DNA of 14,594 nt, taken from assembly GCA_023449855.1 (NCBI GenBank), contig JAEXHR010000187.1:1-14594 (forward strand). The letters run 5' to 3'. This DNA comes from Pseudomonadota bacterium. Its GTDB lineage: Bacteria > Pseudomonadota > Alphaproteobacteria > Rhizobiales > Xanthobacteraceae. Every line of letters starts with the position of its first letter. Position 1 is the first letter of the stretch. The notes under the pieces are model-generated. The model had not been told where the DNA came from. It ran no database searches and worked only from the letters and a program-made list of their open reading frames with translations. The position numbers and the translations under genes are program-made. Positions 8,408 to 14,427 of the stretch are shown piece by piece.

Positions 8408-8619
8408 CGAAGAAATCTCCAGAGCACGGCGCGGGGGGCAAGGCGCCTTGTGTGATCCGAAGATGAACGAGCCAACATTACCGCCCGCTGGCAGGGGGAT
8501 TAAGGTTTTGTAATTTGGGGAGGATGGGTGTGGCGGGATGACGCGGGGCCAGCATGACGCCTCGCGCCGCGAACAAGTCCGACCTGTTCACCTTCTTGAA
8601 AACATGGCATAATCCACTC
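8408..8619. other. Divergent intergenic region between protease and Fic module
   Basis: About 212 bp between two divergent units. The minus-strand side holds the GGAGA ribosome binding site of the protease and a 12-bp perfect palindrome CAAGGCGCCTTG (8439-8450) in its probable leader. No convincing protease promoter was found. The plus-strand side ends in the extended -10 element of the antitoxin gene, listed separately. An in-frame ATG at 8554 exists but gives 22 extra residues without support. Confidence 0.6.
8605..8613 (+). promoter_or_regulatory. Extended -10 promoter of the antitoxin-fic operon
   Basis: TGG followed by CATAAT (8608-8613, 5 of 6 matches to TATAAT) forms a TGn-extended -10 element. 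The expected start site, about 7 nt downstream, coincides with the A of the ATG at 8620. No good -35 (best TGTTCA around 8585) and no Shine-Dalgarno sequence is seen, so a leaderless mRNA is predicted. Confidence 0.5.
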
Positions 8620-8817
8620 ATGACCAAGAAGCATGACGATCGCGCGAAGTCTCCGGCCGGCTTCGTCATAGGCCGTGAAGGCTTTGCCAAAATCAGCGCG
8701 GTCGAAGGGATTCGGCTGTCGAAGAAGATGATGAACCGCGCGCGTCAAGCCGATCGTGATGGCCTCACCGACGAAGAACGTCGCGAAGCGATCATTCGCG
8801 CCCATCGCCGCACATAG
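8620..8817 (+). CDS. Small antitoxin-like protein, probable partner of Fic
   Basis: A 65-residue basic protein (MTKKHDDRAK...) directly before a Fic toxin gene, with 8 bp between them: the layout of class I Fic modules, where a small antitoxin binds the toxin and blocks ATP binding. Those antitoxins carry an inhibitory helix with (S/T)xxxE(G/N). Here the best candidate is KISAVEGI (about residues 22-29), which keeps E-G but has the serine three rather than four residues before the glutamate. The C-terminal half (MMNRARQADRDGLTDEERRE) is a predicted charged helix. No DNA-binding domain is evident. The start at 8620 is preferred over 8554 because of the extended -10 element that would place the start site there. 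The antitoxin role rests on context and this partial motif. Confidence 0.75.
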   Translation: MTKKHDDRAKSPAGFVIGREGFAKISAVEGIRLSKKMMNRARQADRDGLTDEERREAIIRAHRRT

Positions 8818-8825
8818 CTGCTGCG

Positions 8826-9398
8826 ATGTATGACGCGGTCGTCGATCCCTATTGCTATCCGGGAACGACGATCCTCATCAACAAACTCGACCTGCGCGAT
8901 CAAAGGCAGCTCGACGCTTTCGAAAAAGAAATTGCGAGCCAGCGCGCCTCCGAACCGCTGCCGATCGGCTACTTCGACACAGCGCACTATCTCGCAATCC
9001 ACGCGCATCTGTTTCAGGACATCTATGACTGGGCCGGGAACGTGCGCACCGTTCGGATCGCGAAGGATGGCAACATGTTTTGCTATCCCGAATACATCGA
9101 TGCCGAACTCACAAAACTGTTCGATGGATTGCGGGCCGCCTCGTATTTTCGGAGCCTATCGCCAGAAGCGTTTGCGCGCCGTGCTGCTCATCTCGTTGCA
9201 GAGCTGAATGCCATTCATGCATTTCGTGAAGGCAACGGCCGAACGCAACTCGCCTTCCTGACATTGCTCGCGCACAGCGCCGGACATCCACTGAATCTGA
9301 GCCGGATAGGCCCGAAGCGCATGCTGGACGCAATGATCCGCAGCTTCGATGGCGACGAAACCGAACTGGCGGCAGCGATCGCAGCTCTGCTCGATTGA
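8826..9398 (+). CDS. fic: Fic/DOC-family AMP-transferase, probable toxin
   Basis: A 190-residue single-domain Fic protein. Fic enzymes transfer AMP from ATP to hydroxyl side chains; the small toxin versions modify essential enzymes such as gyrase and topoisomerase IV. The active-site motif is at 131-139, HAFREGNGR, matching HxFx(D/E)GNGR with the catalytic H131 and the ATP-anchoring G-N-G-R. The usual second arginine (GNGRxxR) is replaced by leucine (L142), and HP is HA. Upstream, the LFQDIYDWAGNVRTVRIAKD segment (about 62-81) and the flap region before CYPEYID are typical of Fic folds. No inhibitory helix is evident in the protein itself, consistent with control by the separate antitoxin 8 bp upstream. 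A bidirectional hairpin terminator begins 9 bp after the stop. Confidence 0.92.
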   Translation: MYDAVVDPYCYPGTTILINKLDLRDQRQLDAFEKEIASQRASEPLPIGYFDTAHYLAIHAHLFQDIYDWAGNVRTVRIAKDGNMFCYPEYIDAELTKLFDGLRAASYFRSLSPEAFARRAAHLVAELNAIHAFREGNGRTQLAFLTLLAHSAGHPLNLSRIGPKRMLDAMIRSFDGDETELAAAIAALLD

Positions 9399-9407
9399 CG
9401 GACGTCT

Positions 9408-9455
9408 AGCACCGAAAATGGAAGGGGCACCCCGCAGGGTGCCCCATTTTGTGCT
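9408..9455. terminator. Interrupted 19-bp hairpin: end of fic (+) and 3' tail of tracrRNA (-)
   Basis: The core stem is GGGGCACCC (9424-9432) with GGGTGCCCC (9437-9445) around CGCA. It is extended by AAAAT (9415-9419) with ATTTT (9446-9450), and by AGCAC (9408-9412) with GTGCT (9451-9455). Every unpaired bulge (CG at 9413-9414, GGAA at 9420-9423) is on one side. On the plus strand ATTTTG follows the core stem; on the minus strand TTCCATTTT follows it. It can therefore end both converging transcripts. Confidence 0.75.
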
Positions 9456-9530
9456 TAAGCTTGTTAACGGGAGGCCCTCAATCACCAGTCCGCTAAAACC
9501 GACGAAACCATACGATAACGGCTATTGCAC
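9414..9530 (-). ncRNA. tracrRNA (predicted, minus strand)
   Basis: The trans-activating RNA pairs with each crRNA repeat, allows RNase III processing and loads Cas9. The plus strand at 9473-9497 is 25 of 25 identical to the crRNA-sense repeat (minus strand of the array), so the minus-strand transcript is a perfect anti-repeat. After a 2x2 loop, the minus-strand bases over 9463-9470 (CCGTTAAC) can also pair with the first seven repeat bases GTTGCGG through a G-U pair and one bulged U, so nearly the whole repeat is paired. The predicted start is near 9530, from a -10 at 9537-9542. The 3' end is placed after AUUUU of the terminator hairpin, near 9414. The tail after the anti-repeat is only a short linker (9456-9462) and that hairpin. 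Ends are inferred. Confidence 0.78.
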
Positions 9531-9553
9531 GTTGAGATTGTGAGGTATTCAAT
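9525..9553 (+). promoter_or_regulatory. Weak candidate promoter for cas9
   Basis: TTGCAC (9525-9530) and TTCAAT (9548-9553) are 17 nt apart and would start transcription near 9560, just before the cas9 ribosome binding site. Matches are only 3 and 4 of 6. It overlaps the opposing tracrRNA promoter. A promoter farther upstream remains possible. Confidence 0.25.
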
Positions 9554-9565
9554 TGAGGCCGTCAA
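9537..9565 (-). promoter_or_regulatory. Predicted tracrRNA promoter
   Basis: Read on the minus strand, TTGACG (9560-9565, 5 of 6 to TTGACA) is followed after exactly 17 nt by CACAAT (9537-9542, 4 of 6 to TATAAT). The start would fall near 9530, about 33 nt before the perfect anti-repeat. The -35 box overlaps the cas9 Shine-Dalgarno sequence (9564-9570). A second overlapping pair, TTGAAT-17-TGCAAT, is also possible. Confidence 0.55.
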
Positions 9566-9577
9566 GGGGGATGCGGT

Positions 9578-12500
9578 GTGCTTCAAAAGAATATCAGGCC
9601 CTATCGGCTGGGACTCGATCTGGGCTCAAACTCGCTCGGCTGGTTCGTCACCTATCTCGACGAACGCGGCGAACGCCTTGAACCCACCGCCCTCGGCCCG
9701 GGCGGCGTCCGCATCTTCCCTGACGGCCGCGATCCACAGAGCAAAGCCTCCAACGCAGTCGATCGCCGCATGGCGCGTGGGGCGCGCAAGCGGCGCGACC
9801 GGTTTGTCGAGCGGCGCAAGGAATTGATGGCTGCGCTCATCGCGCACGGCCTGATGCCGGCCGACGCGCCCGAACGAAAAGCACTCGAACGCCTCGATCC
9901 CTATGCGCTGCGCAAGACCGCGCTCAAGGATGCCCTGTCCGCGCATCACGTCGGGCGCGCGCTGTTTCATCTCAACCAGCGCCGCGGCTTTCAGTCCAAT
10001 CGCAAGACCGACGGCAAGGAAAGCGAGGATGGCGCCATCAAGCAGGCAGCGTCAAAGCTGACCCAGGCGATGAAAGACGACGGCGCGAAGACGCTCGGCG
10101 AATTCCTCGCAGACAAGCATCTCTCCTCCTCATACGAAGAGCGGCAGACCGCAATCCGCGCCGAACTCGTCAGGCTCGGCAAGGATCACCTCACCGGCAA
10201 TGCGCGCAAGAAGATCTGGGCCAAGATCCGCAAGCGGCTCTATGGCGACGACGTCTTGCCGCCGCAAAAAGCGCCCGACGGCGTGCGTGCGCGCGCCACC
10301 ATCAACGGCACCAAGGCGTCCTACGATTTCTATCCGACGCGCGACATGCTGAAGCAGGAATTCGCCGCGATCTGGGACAGGCAGTCCTCGCATCATGCGG
10401 CGATGACCCCAACTGCGCGCGACGAGATATTCGAGATCATCTTCTTCCAGCGGCCGCTGAAGCCCGCCATCGTCGGCAAATGCACGCTCGATCCCGCCAC
10501 GCGGCCGATGAAGGAAGACCCGGACGGCTACCGCGCACCGTGGTCGCATCCCCTCGCCCAGCGCTTCCGCATCTTGCAGGAAGCACGCAATCTGGAAATC
10601 CGCGAAACCGGCAAAGGCTCGCGCAAGCTCACCAAGGAGCAGAGCGGTCTCGTCGTGCTGGCGCTGATCGGCAAGAACGATCTCAGCTTCGACCGCATGC
10701 GCAGCATGTTCAAGCTGCCGGTGGAAGCGAAGTTCAATCTGGAATCCGAGCGCCGCGACCGGCTCGATGGCGACCAGACGGCGGCACGGCTGTCGAACAA
10801 GAAAGCGTTCGGCGAGAAGTGGCGCTCCTATCCGCTGGATCGCCAGATCGCCATCGTGCGCAAGCTCGAGGAGACCGAGGACGAGGACGCGCTGATCGCA
10901 TGGCTTGAAGCCGAATGCGGCCTCGACGGCGCAGCCGCCGCGCGCGTCGCCAACACCACGCTGCCGGACAGCCATTGCAAGCTCGGCCTGCGTGCGATCG
11001 GAAAAATCCTGCCGATCATGCAGGATGAGTTCGACGAGGACGGCGGCTCCGGCGCGGGTTATCACATCGCCGCCAGACGCGCCGGCTACGACCACGCCAG
11101 GCTGCCGACCGGCGAGCAGTTCGATGCGCTGCCCTATTACGGCAAGTGGCTGCAGGACGACGTGGTCGGCAGCGGCGATGCCCGCGACAAGAAGGAAAAG
11201 CAGTACGGCCAGTTTCCGAACCCGACCGTGCATATCGGACTCGGGCAGCTCCGACGCCTGACCAACGACCTGATCAAGGCCTATGGTCCGCCCACGGAGA
11301 TCTCCATCGAATTCACGCGTGCGCTCAAACTCTCCGAAAAGCAGAAAAGCGAGAAGCAACGCGAGCAGCGCAAGAACCAGGACAAGAACAAGGCTCGCGC
11401 CGAAGAGCTTGCCAAATTCGGCCGGCCTCCCAATCCCCGCAATTTGCTGAAGATGCGGCTGTGGGAAGAACTCGCCCGCGATCCCCTCGATCGCAAATGC
11501 GTCTATACCGGCGAGCAGATCAGCATCGAGCGGCTGTTGTCCGACGAAGTGGATATCGATCACATCCTTCCGGTCGCGATGACGCTGGACGACAGTGCTG
11601 CGAACAAGATCATCTGCATGCGCTTCGCCAACCGGCACAAGCGCAAGATGACGCCGGCCGAAGCCTTCGGATCGAGCCCGACATTGCAGGGCCACCGCTA
11701 TGACTGGGACGATATCTCCGCACGCGCCAGCGGCCTGCCGCGCAACAAGCGCTGGCGCTTCGATAGCAGTGCCCGCGAGGAATTCGACAAGCGCGGCGGC
11801 TTCCTAGCACGGCAACTCAACGAGACCGGCTGGCTGGCGCGGCTGGCAAAACAGTATCTAGGCGCCATCGCCGACCCCAATGCGATCTGGGTGGTGCCCG
11901 GCCGCCTCACCAGCATGCTGCGCGGCAAATGGGGGCTCAATGCGCTGCTGCCAGACCACAATTTCGGCGGCGTCGAAAATCGGTCGGAGGAATTCCTTGC
12001 CGCCACGGACGATATGGAATTTTCCGGCGTCAAGAACCGTGCCGATCATCGTCATCACGCCATCGATGGCCTCGTCGCCGCGCTGACGGATCGTTCGCTG
12101 CTATGGAAGATGGCCAATGCCTATGACGAGGAGCGCGAGAAATTCGTGATCGAACCGCCCTGGGCGACCATGCGCGACGATCTCAAATCCGCGCTCGACA
12201 AGATGGTTGTCTCGCACAAGCCCGATCACGGCATCGAGGGACAGCTGCATGAGGACAGCGCTTACGGCGTGCTCAAGGCGCCCGAGAAGATCGAAGACGG
12301 CGATAAGGACGGCGCCAATCTTGTCTATCGCAAAGCCATCGAAGGCCTGAACGACAACGAGATCGACCGCATCCGCGATCGCAAACTACGCGGCATCGTG
12401 CGCGCGCATGTGGACGCAGGGAAGAAAAATGGCATCGCACTCGACGTGGCGCTTCGCCAGTTGCAAGAAGCAGGCGCACATCCGCAGATCAAACATGGGC

Positions 12501-13015
12501 TCCGCCACGTCCGCATTCTCAAAAAGGAAAAGCCGGACTATCTGGTCCCGGTCGCCGATCGGCAGACTGGCGTGCCCTATAAAGCCTATAGCGCCGGCGA
12601 GAATTTCTGCATCGAAGTGTTCGAAACCGCGGAAGGCAGATGGGATGGCGAGGCGGTCCGCCGCTTCGACGCCAACAAGCGCAATGCCGGTGCGAAGATT
12701 CCGCATCAGCCGCAATGGCAGGCAGCCAATCCGGACGCGAAACTGGTGATGCGCGTTCACAAAGGCGACCTGATCCGCCTCGACCATGACGGCCGCACGC
12801 GCATCATGGTGGTGCACCGTCTCGATGCCGCGGCTGGGCGCTTCAAGCTCGCCGACCATAACGAAACCGGTAATCTCGACAAGCGCCACGCCGCCGACAA
12901 CGAGATCGATCCGTTCCGCTGGCTGATGGCGTCCTACAATACGCTCAAGAAACTCGGCGCCGTCCCCGTGCGTGTCGATCCGCTCGGCCGGGTCTGGCGC
13001 ATCCGCCAGGGTTAA
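9578..13015 (+). CDS. cas9: CRISPR-associated endonuclease Cas9, subtype II-C
   Basis: This 1145-residue RNA-guided nuclease is the single effector of the locus. RuvC-I: catalytic D14 in YRLGLDLGSNSLGW. Arginine-rich bridge helix: about 62-90 (DRRMARGARKRRDRFVERRK). RuvC-II: E578 in EISIEFTRALK. HNH: DEVDIDHILPVAMTL with H662, plus N685. RuvC-III: HHAID with H827 and D830. All nuclease residues are present, so it should cut both strands. The recognition lobe (about 90-550) is compact, and residues about 890-1145 form the wedge and PAM-interacting region. Length and absence of cas4/csn2 fit II-C, near the Parvibaculum/Nitrobacter type. The start is GTG at 9578 with AAGGGGG 7 nt upstream; an in-frame TGA at 9554-9556 excludes an extension. 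Codon use resembles the neighbouring core genes, so recent foreign origin is not obvious. Confidence 0.98.
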   Translation: MLQKNIRPYRLGLDLGSNSLGWFVTYLDERGERLEPTALGPGGVRIFPDGRDPQSKASNAVDRRMARGARKRRDRFVERRKELMAALIAHGLMPADAPERKALERLDPYALRKTALKDALSAHHVGRALFHLNQRRGFQSNRKTDGKESEDGAIKQAASKLTQAMKDDGAKTLGEFLADKHLSSSYEERQTAIRAELVRLGKDHLTGNARKKIWAKIRKRLYGDDVLPPQKAPDGVRARATINGTKASYDFYPTRDMLKQEFAAIWDRQSSHHAAMTPTARDEIFEIIFFQRPLKPAIVGKCTLDPATRPMKEDPDGYRAPWSHPLAQRFRILQEARNLEIRETGKGSRKLTKEQSGLVVLALIGKNDLSFDRMRSMFKLPVEAKFNLESERRDRLDGDQTAARLSNKKAFGEKWRSYPLDRQIAIVRKLEETEDEDALIAWLEAECGLDGAAAARVANTTLPDSHCKLGLRAIGKILPIMQDEFDEDGGSGAGYHIAARRAGYDHARLPTGEQFDALPYYGKWLQDDVVGSGDARDKKEKQYGQFPNPTVHIGLGQLRRLTNDLIKAYGPPTEISIEFTRALKLSEKQKSEKQREQRKNQDKNKARAEELAKFGRPPNPRNLLKMRLWEELARDPLDRKCVYTGEQISIERLLSDEVDIDHILPVAMTLDDSAANKIICMRFANRHKRKMTPAEAFGSSPTLQGHRYDWDDISARASGLPRNKRWRFDSSAREEFDKRGGFLARQLNETGWLARLAKQYLGAIADPNAIWVVPGRLTSMLRGKWGLNALLPDHNFGGVENRSEEFLAATDDMEFSGVKNRADHRHHAIDGLVAALTDRSLLWKMANAYDEEREKFVIEPPWATMRDDLKSALDKMVVSHKPDHGIEGQLHEDSAYGVLKAPEKIEDGDKDGANLVYRKAIEGLNDNEIDRIRDRKLRGIVRAHVDAGKKNGIALDVALRQLQEAGAHPQIKHGLRHVRILKKEKPDYLVPVADRQTGVPYKAYSAGENFCIEVFETAEGRWDGEAVRRFDANKRNAGAKIPHQPQWQAANPDAKLVMRVHKGDLIRLDHDGRTRIMVVHRLDAAAGRFKLADHNETGNLDKRHAADNEIDPFRWLMASYNTLKKLGAVPVRVDPLGRVWRIRQG

Positions 13016-13095
13016 CCATGTATTAACGCCAAGGTTGCCCCGATCATTTCGACAACCTCATAGTGCCCCGGTCGCATCAAGGGCATGGGGCCGCG
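13016..13095 (+). other. cas9-cas1 spacer
   Basis: Eighty base pairs without a clear promoter or terminator. An in-frame GTG at 13063 would extend Cas1 by 11 residues (MPRSHQGHGAA), which lack family similarity. Confidence 0.5.
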
Positions 13096-13995
13096 ATGAT
13101 CGGGCGCGTGGTGGAGATCGCATCGGACGGACGGCATCTCGCGATCGATCGCGGGTTCATGACCGTGTCCGACAAGGAGAACGAACTCGGCCGCGTGCCG
13201 CTCGACGACCTCGCTGCCGTCGTCGCCAATGCCCATGGCCTGACCTATTCCAACAACCTCTTGGTGACCCTGGCGACGCGCGGCGTGCCCGTGGTGCTGT
13301 GCGGCCCGCAGCACCGGCCGATGGCCGTGGTCTGGCCGGTGGACGGCCACCACGCCCAATCCGGCCGCATGGACGACCAGGCCAATGCCGGCGCGCCGCT
13401 GAAGAAGCGGCTATGGCAGCAGATCGTGCAGGCGAAGATTCTCGCGCAAGGCGCGACGCTGGCCGCGGTAGGTGCAGAGTCCGGCGGTTTTCTGCTGCTG
13501 TCGCGAAAAGTCCGCGCCGGCGATCCCGGCAATGTGGAGGCGGAAGCCGCGCGGCGCTACTGGCCGCTGCTGTTCGGCTCGGCTTTCCGCCGCGACCAGG
13601 ATGGCGACGGCCTCAACGGCCTTCTCAACTACGGCTATGCCGTGCTGCGCGCCGCCACCGCCCGCGCGGTGATGGCGGCGGGCCTGCATCCGAGCCTCGG
13701 GCTCATGCATTCCAACCGCGGCAACGCCATGGTGCTGGTGGACGATCTCATGGAGCCGTTCCGCCCCGTCATCGACCGCGAGGTACATCGGCTGCGCGGC
13801 GACAAGATCGTGGAGGTGACCAGCGAGACCAAGGCCACCCTCGCCCGCCTGATGGTCATCGATCTGCCGACAGCGGATGGCGTCAGCCCGCTGATGACTT
13901 GCCTCGAACGGCTCACGAACTCGCTGGCCAAAGCCTACTCCGGCGAGACCGACCGTCTCGTCCTGCCCAAGCCCGGCCTGCCGCTCGGCTTCTGA
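13096..13995 (+). CDS. cas1: CRISPR integrase Cas1 (type II)
   Basis: A 299-residue metal-dependent integrase; with Cas2 it forms the complex that inserts new spacers at the leader-side repeat. The N-terminal beta domain (about 1-75) begins MIGRVVEIASDGRHLAIDRG. The helical catalytic domain has the expected metal ligands: E148 in NVEAEAARRYWPLLFG, H205 in LGLMHSNRGNAM and the D217/E220 pair in VDDLMEPFRP. Length agrees with type II Cas1. The start at 13096 is chosen because family members begin at this strand; a GTG at 13063 is an alternative, and neither has a strong ribosome binding site. It lies 80 bp after cas9 and 2 bp before cas2, so cas1 and cas2 are surely cotranscribed. Confidence 0.97.
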   Translation: MIGRVVEIASDGRHLAIDRGFMTVSDKENELGRVPLDDLAAVVANAHGLTYSNNLLVTLATRGVPVVLCGPQHRPMAVVWPVDGHHAQSGRMDDQANAGAPLKKRLWQQIVQAKILAQGATLAAVGAESGGFLLLSRKVRAGDPGNVEAEAARRYWPLLFGSAFRRDQDGDGLNGLLNYGYAVLRAATARAVMAAGLHPSLGLMHSNRGNAMVLVDDLMEPFRPVIDREVHRLRGDKIVEVTSETKATLARLMVIDLPTADGVSPLMTCLERLTNSLAKAYSGETDRLVLPKPGLPLGF

Positions 13996-13997
13996 CC

Positions 13998-14354
13998 ATG
14001 GCGGCGAACGGCAACGGCGCTCCTCCAGCTTTATCAGGCTATCGGATCATGTGGCTCGTGGTGTTATTCGATCTTCCGGTGGGCACCAAGAAGGAGCGCA
14101 AGGCGGCCACCAAATTCCGCCAGCATCTGCTTGATCTCGGCTTTGAGATGAGCCAGTTCTCGGTATACTTCCGCTTCTGTGCGGGCAAGGAACAGGCCGA
14201 CGCCTATGAGCGCAAGATCGAGCAGGCGATGCCGTCCTCCGGCAAGATCCACATCCTGGGGATCACCGACAAGCAATACGAAAACATCCGCACCTATCGC
14301 GGAAGAAAACGCGAACAGAGCCCGCAAAATCCGAATCAATTCGCGCTGTTCTGA
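13998..14354 (+). CDS. cas2: CRISPR adaptation protein Cas2
   Basis: A 118-residue ferredoxin-fold protein that bridges two Cas1 dimers during spacer integration. After a short polar leader (MAANGNGAPPALSG) comes the first strand with the conserved aspartate, IMWLVVLFDLPVGTKKERK, then FRQHLLDLGFEMSQFSVYFRFC and the late strand KIHILGITDKQYENI. The type II Cas2 signature VVLFDLPV-KKERKA is clear. The ATG at 13998 begins 2 bp after the cas1 stop, fixing it as the likely start, although an inner methionine (MWLVV, residue 18) also precedes the first strand. It is the last gene of the cas operon, 73 bp before the first repeat. Confidence 0.95.
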   Translation: MAANGNGAPPALSGYRIMWLVVLFDLPVGTKKERKAATKFRQHLLDLGFEMSQFSVYFRFCAGKEQADAYERKIEQAMPSSGKIHILGITDKQYENIRTYRGRKREQSPQNPNQFALF

Positions 14355-14389
14355 GCGAAGCGCGCCGCTGACGACACCCGCCCGACAAG

Positions 14390-14415
14390 AAAAAAGGCCC
14401 TGTTTCCAGGGCCTT
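14390..14415 (-). terminator. Rho-independent terminator of the CRISPR array transcript
   Basis: On the minus strand a 9-bp perfect stem (AAGGCCCTG / CAGGGCCTT, at 14407-14415 and 14394-14402) with a GAAA tetraloop is followed by TTTTC, giving six T in a row with the stem end. On the plus strand the stem is followed by AATTCC, so it is directional for minus-strand transcripts. It starts 12 nt past the cas2-proximal repeat, where a minus-strand pre-crRNA should end. Confidence 0.85.
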
Positions 14416-14427
14416 AATTCCACACCG

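Noticed and set aside
8439..8450. 12-bp palindrome CAAGGCGCCTTG as an operator for the protease gene
   Set aside because: A single short GC-rich palindrome with no second copy or promoter context; not enough for an operator call.
8554..8619. N-terminal extension of the antitoxin from ATG 8554
   Set aside because: The 22 added residues have no motif and the extended -10 box lies inside them; 8620 is the better start.
8408..8620. Degenerate CRISPR repeat controlling fic, as in RNA-guided repression of toxin-antitoxin pairs
   Set aside because: No sequence resembling the repeat was found upstream of the antitoxin-fic operon; the only extra copy is the anti-repeat at 9463-9497.
9408..9455. Hairpin as a terminator of fic only
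   Set aside because: It can serve fic, but the added pairing of AAAAT/ATTTT and AGCAC/GTGCT and its place directly after the anti-repeat on the minus strand argue for a double role.
9463..9577. tracrRNA on the plus strand, running from the anti-repeat toward cas9
   Set aside because: The perfect match would fit a plus-strand crRNA, but no terminator or good tail structure lies between 9498 and the cas9 start, and the array terminator faces the minus strand. The minus-strand model explains both ends.
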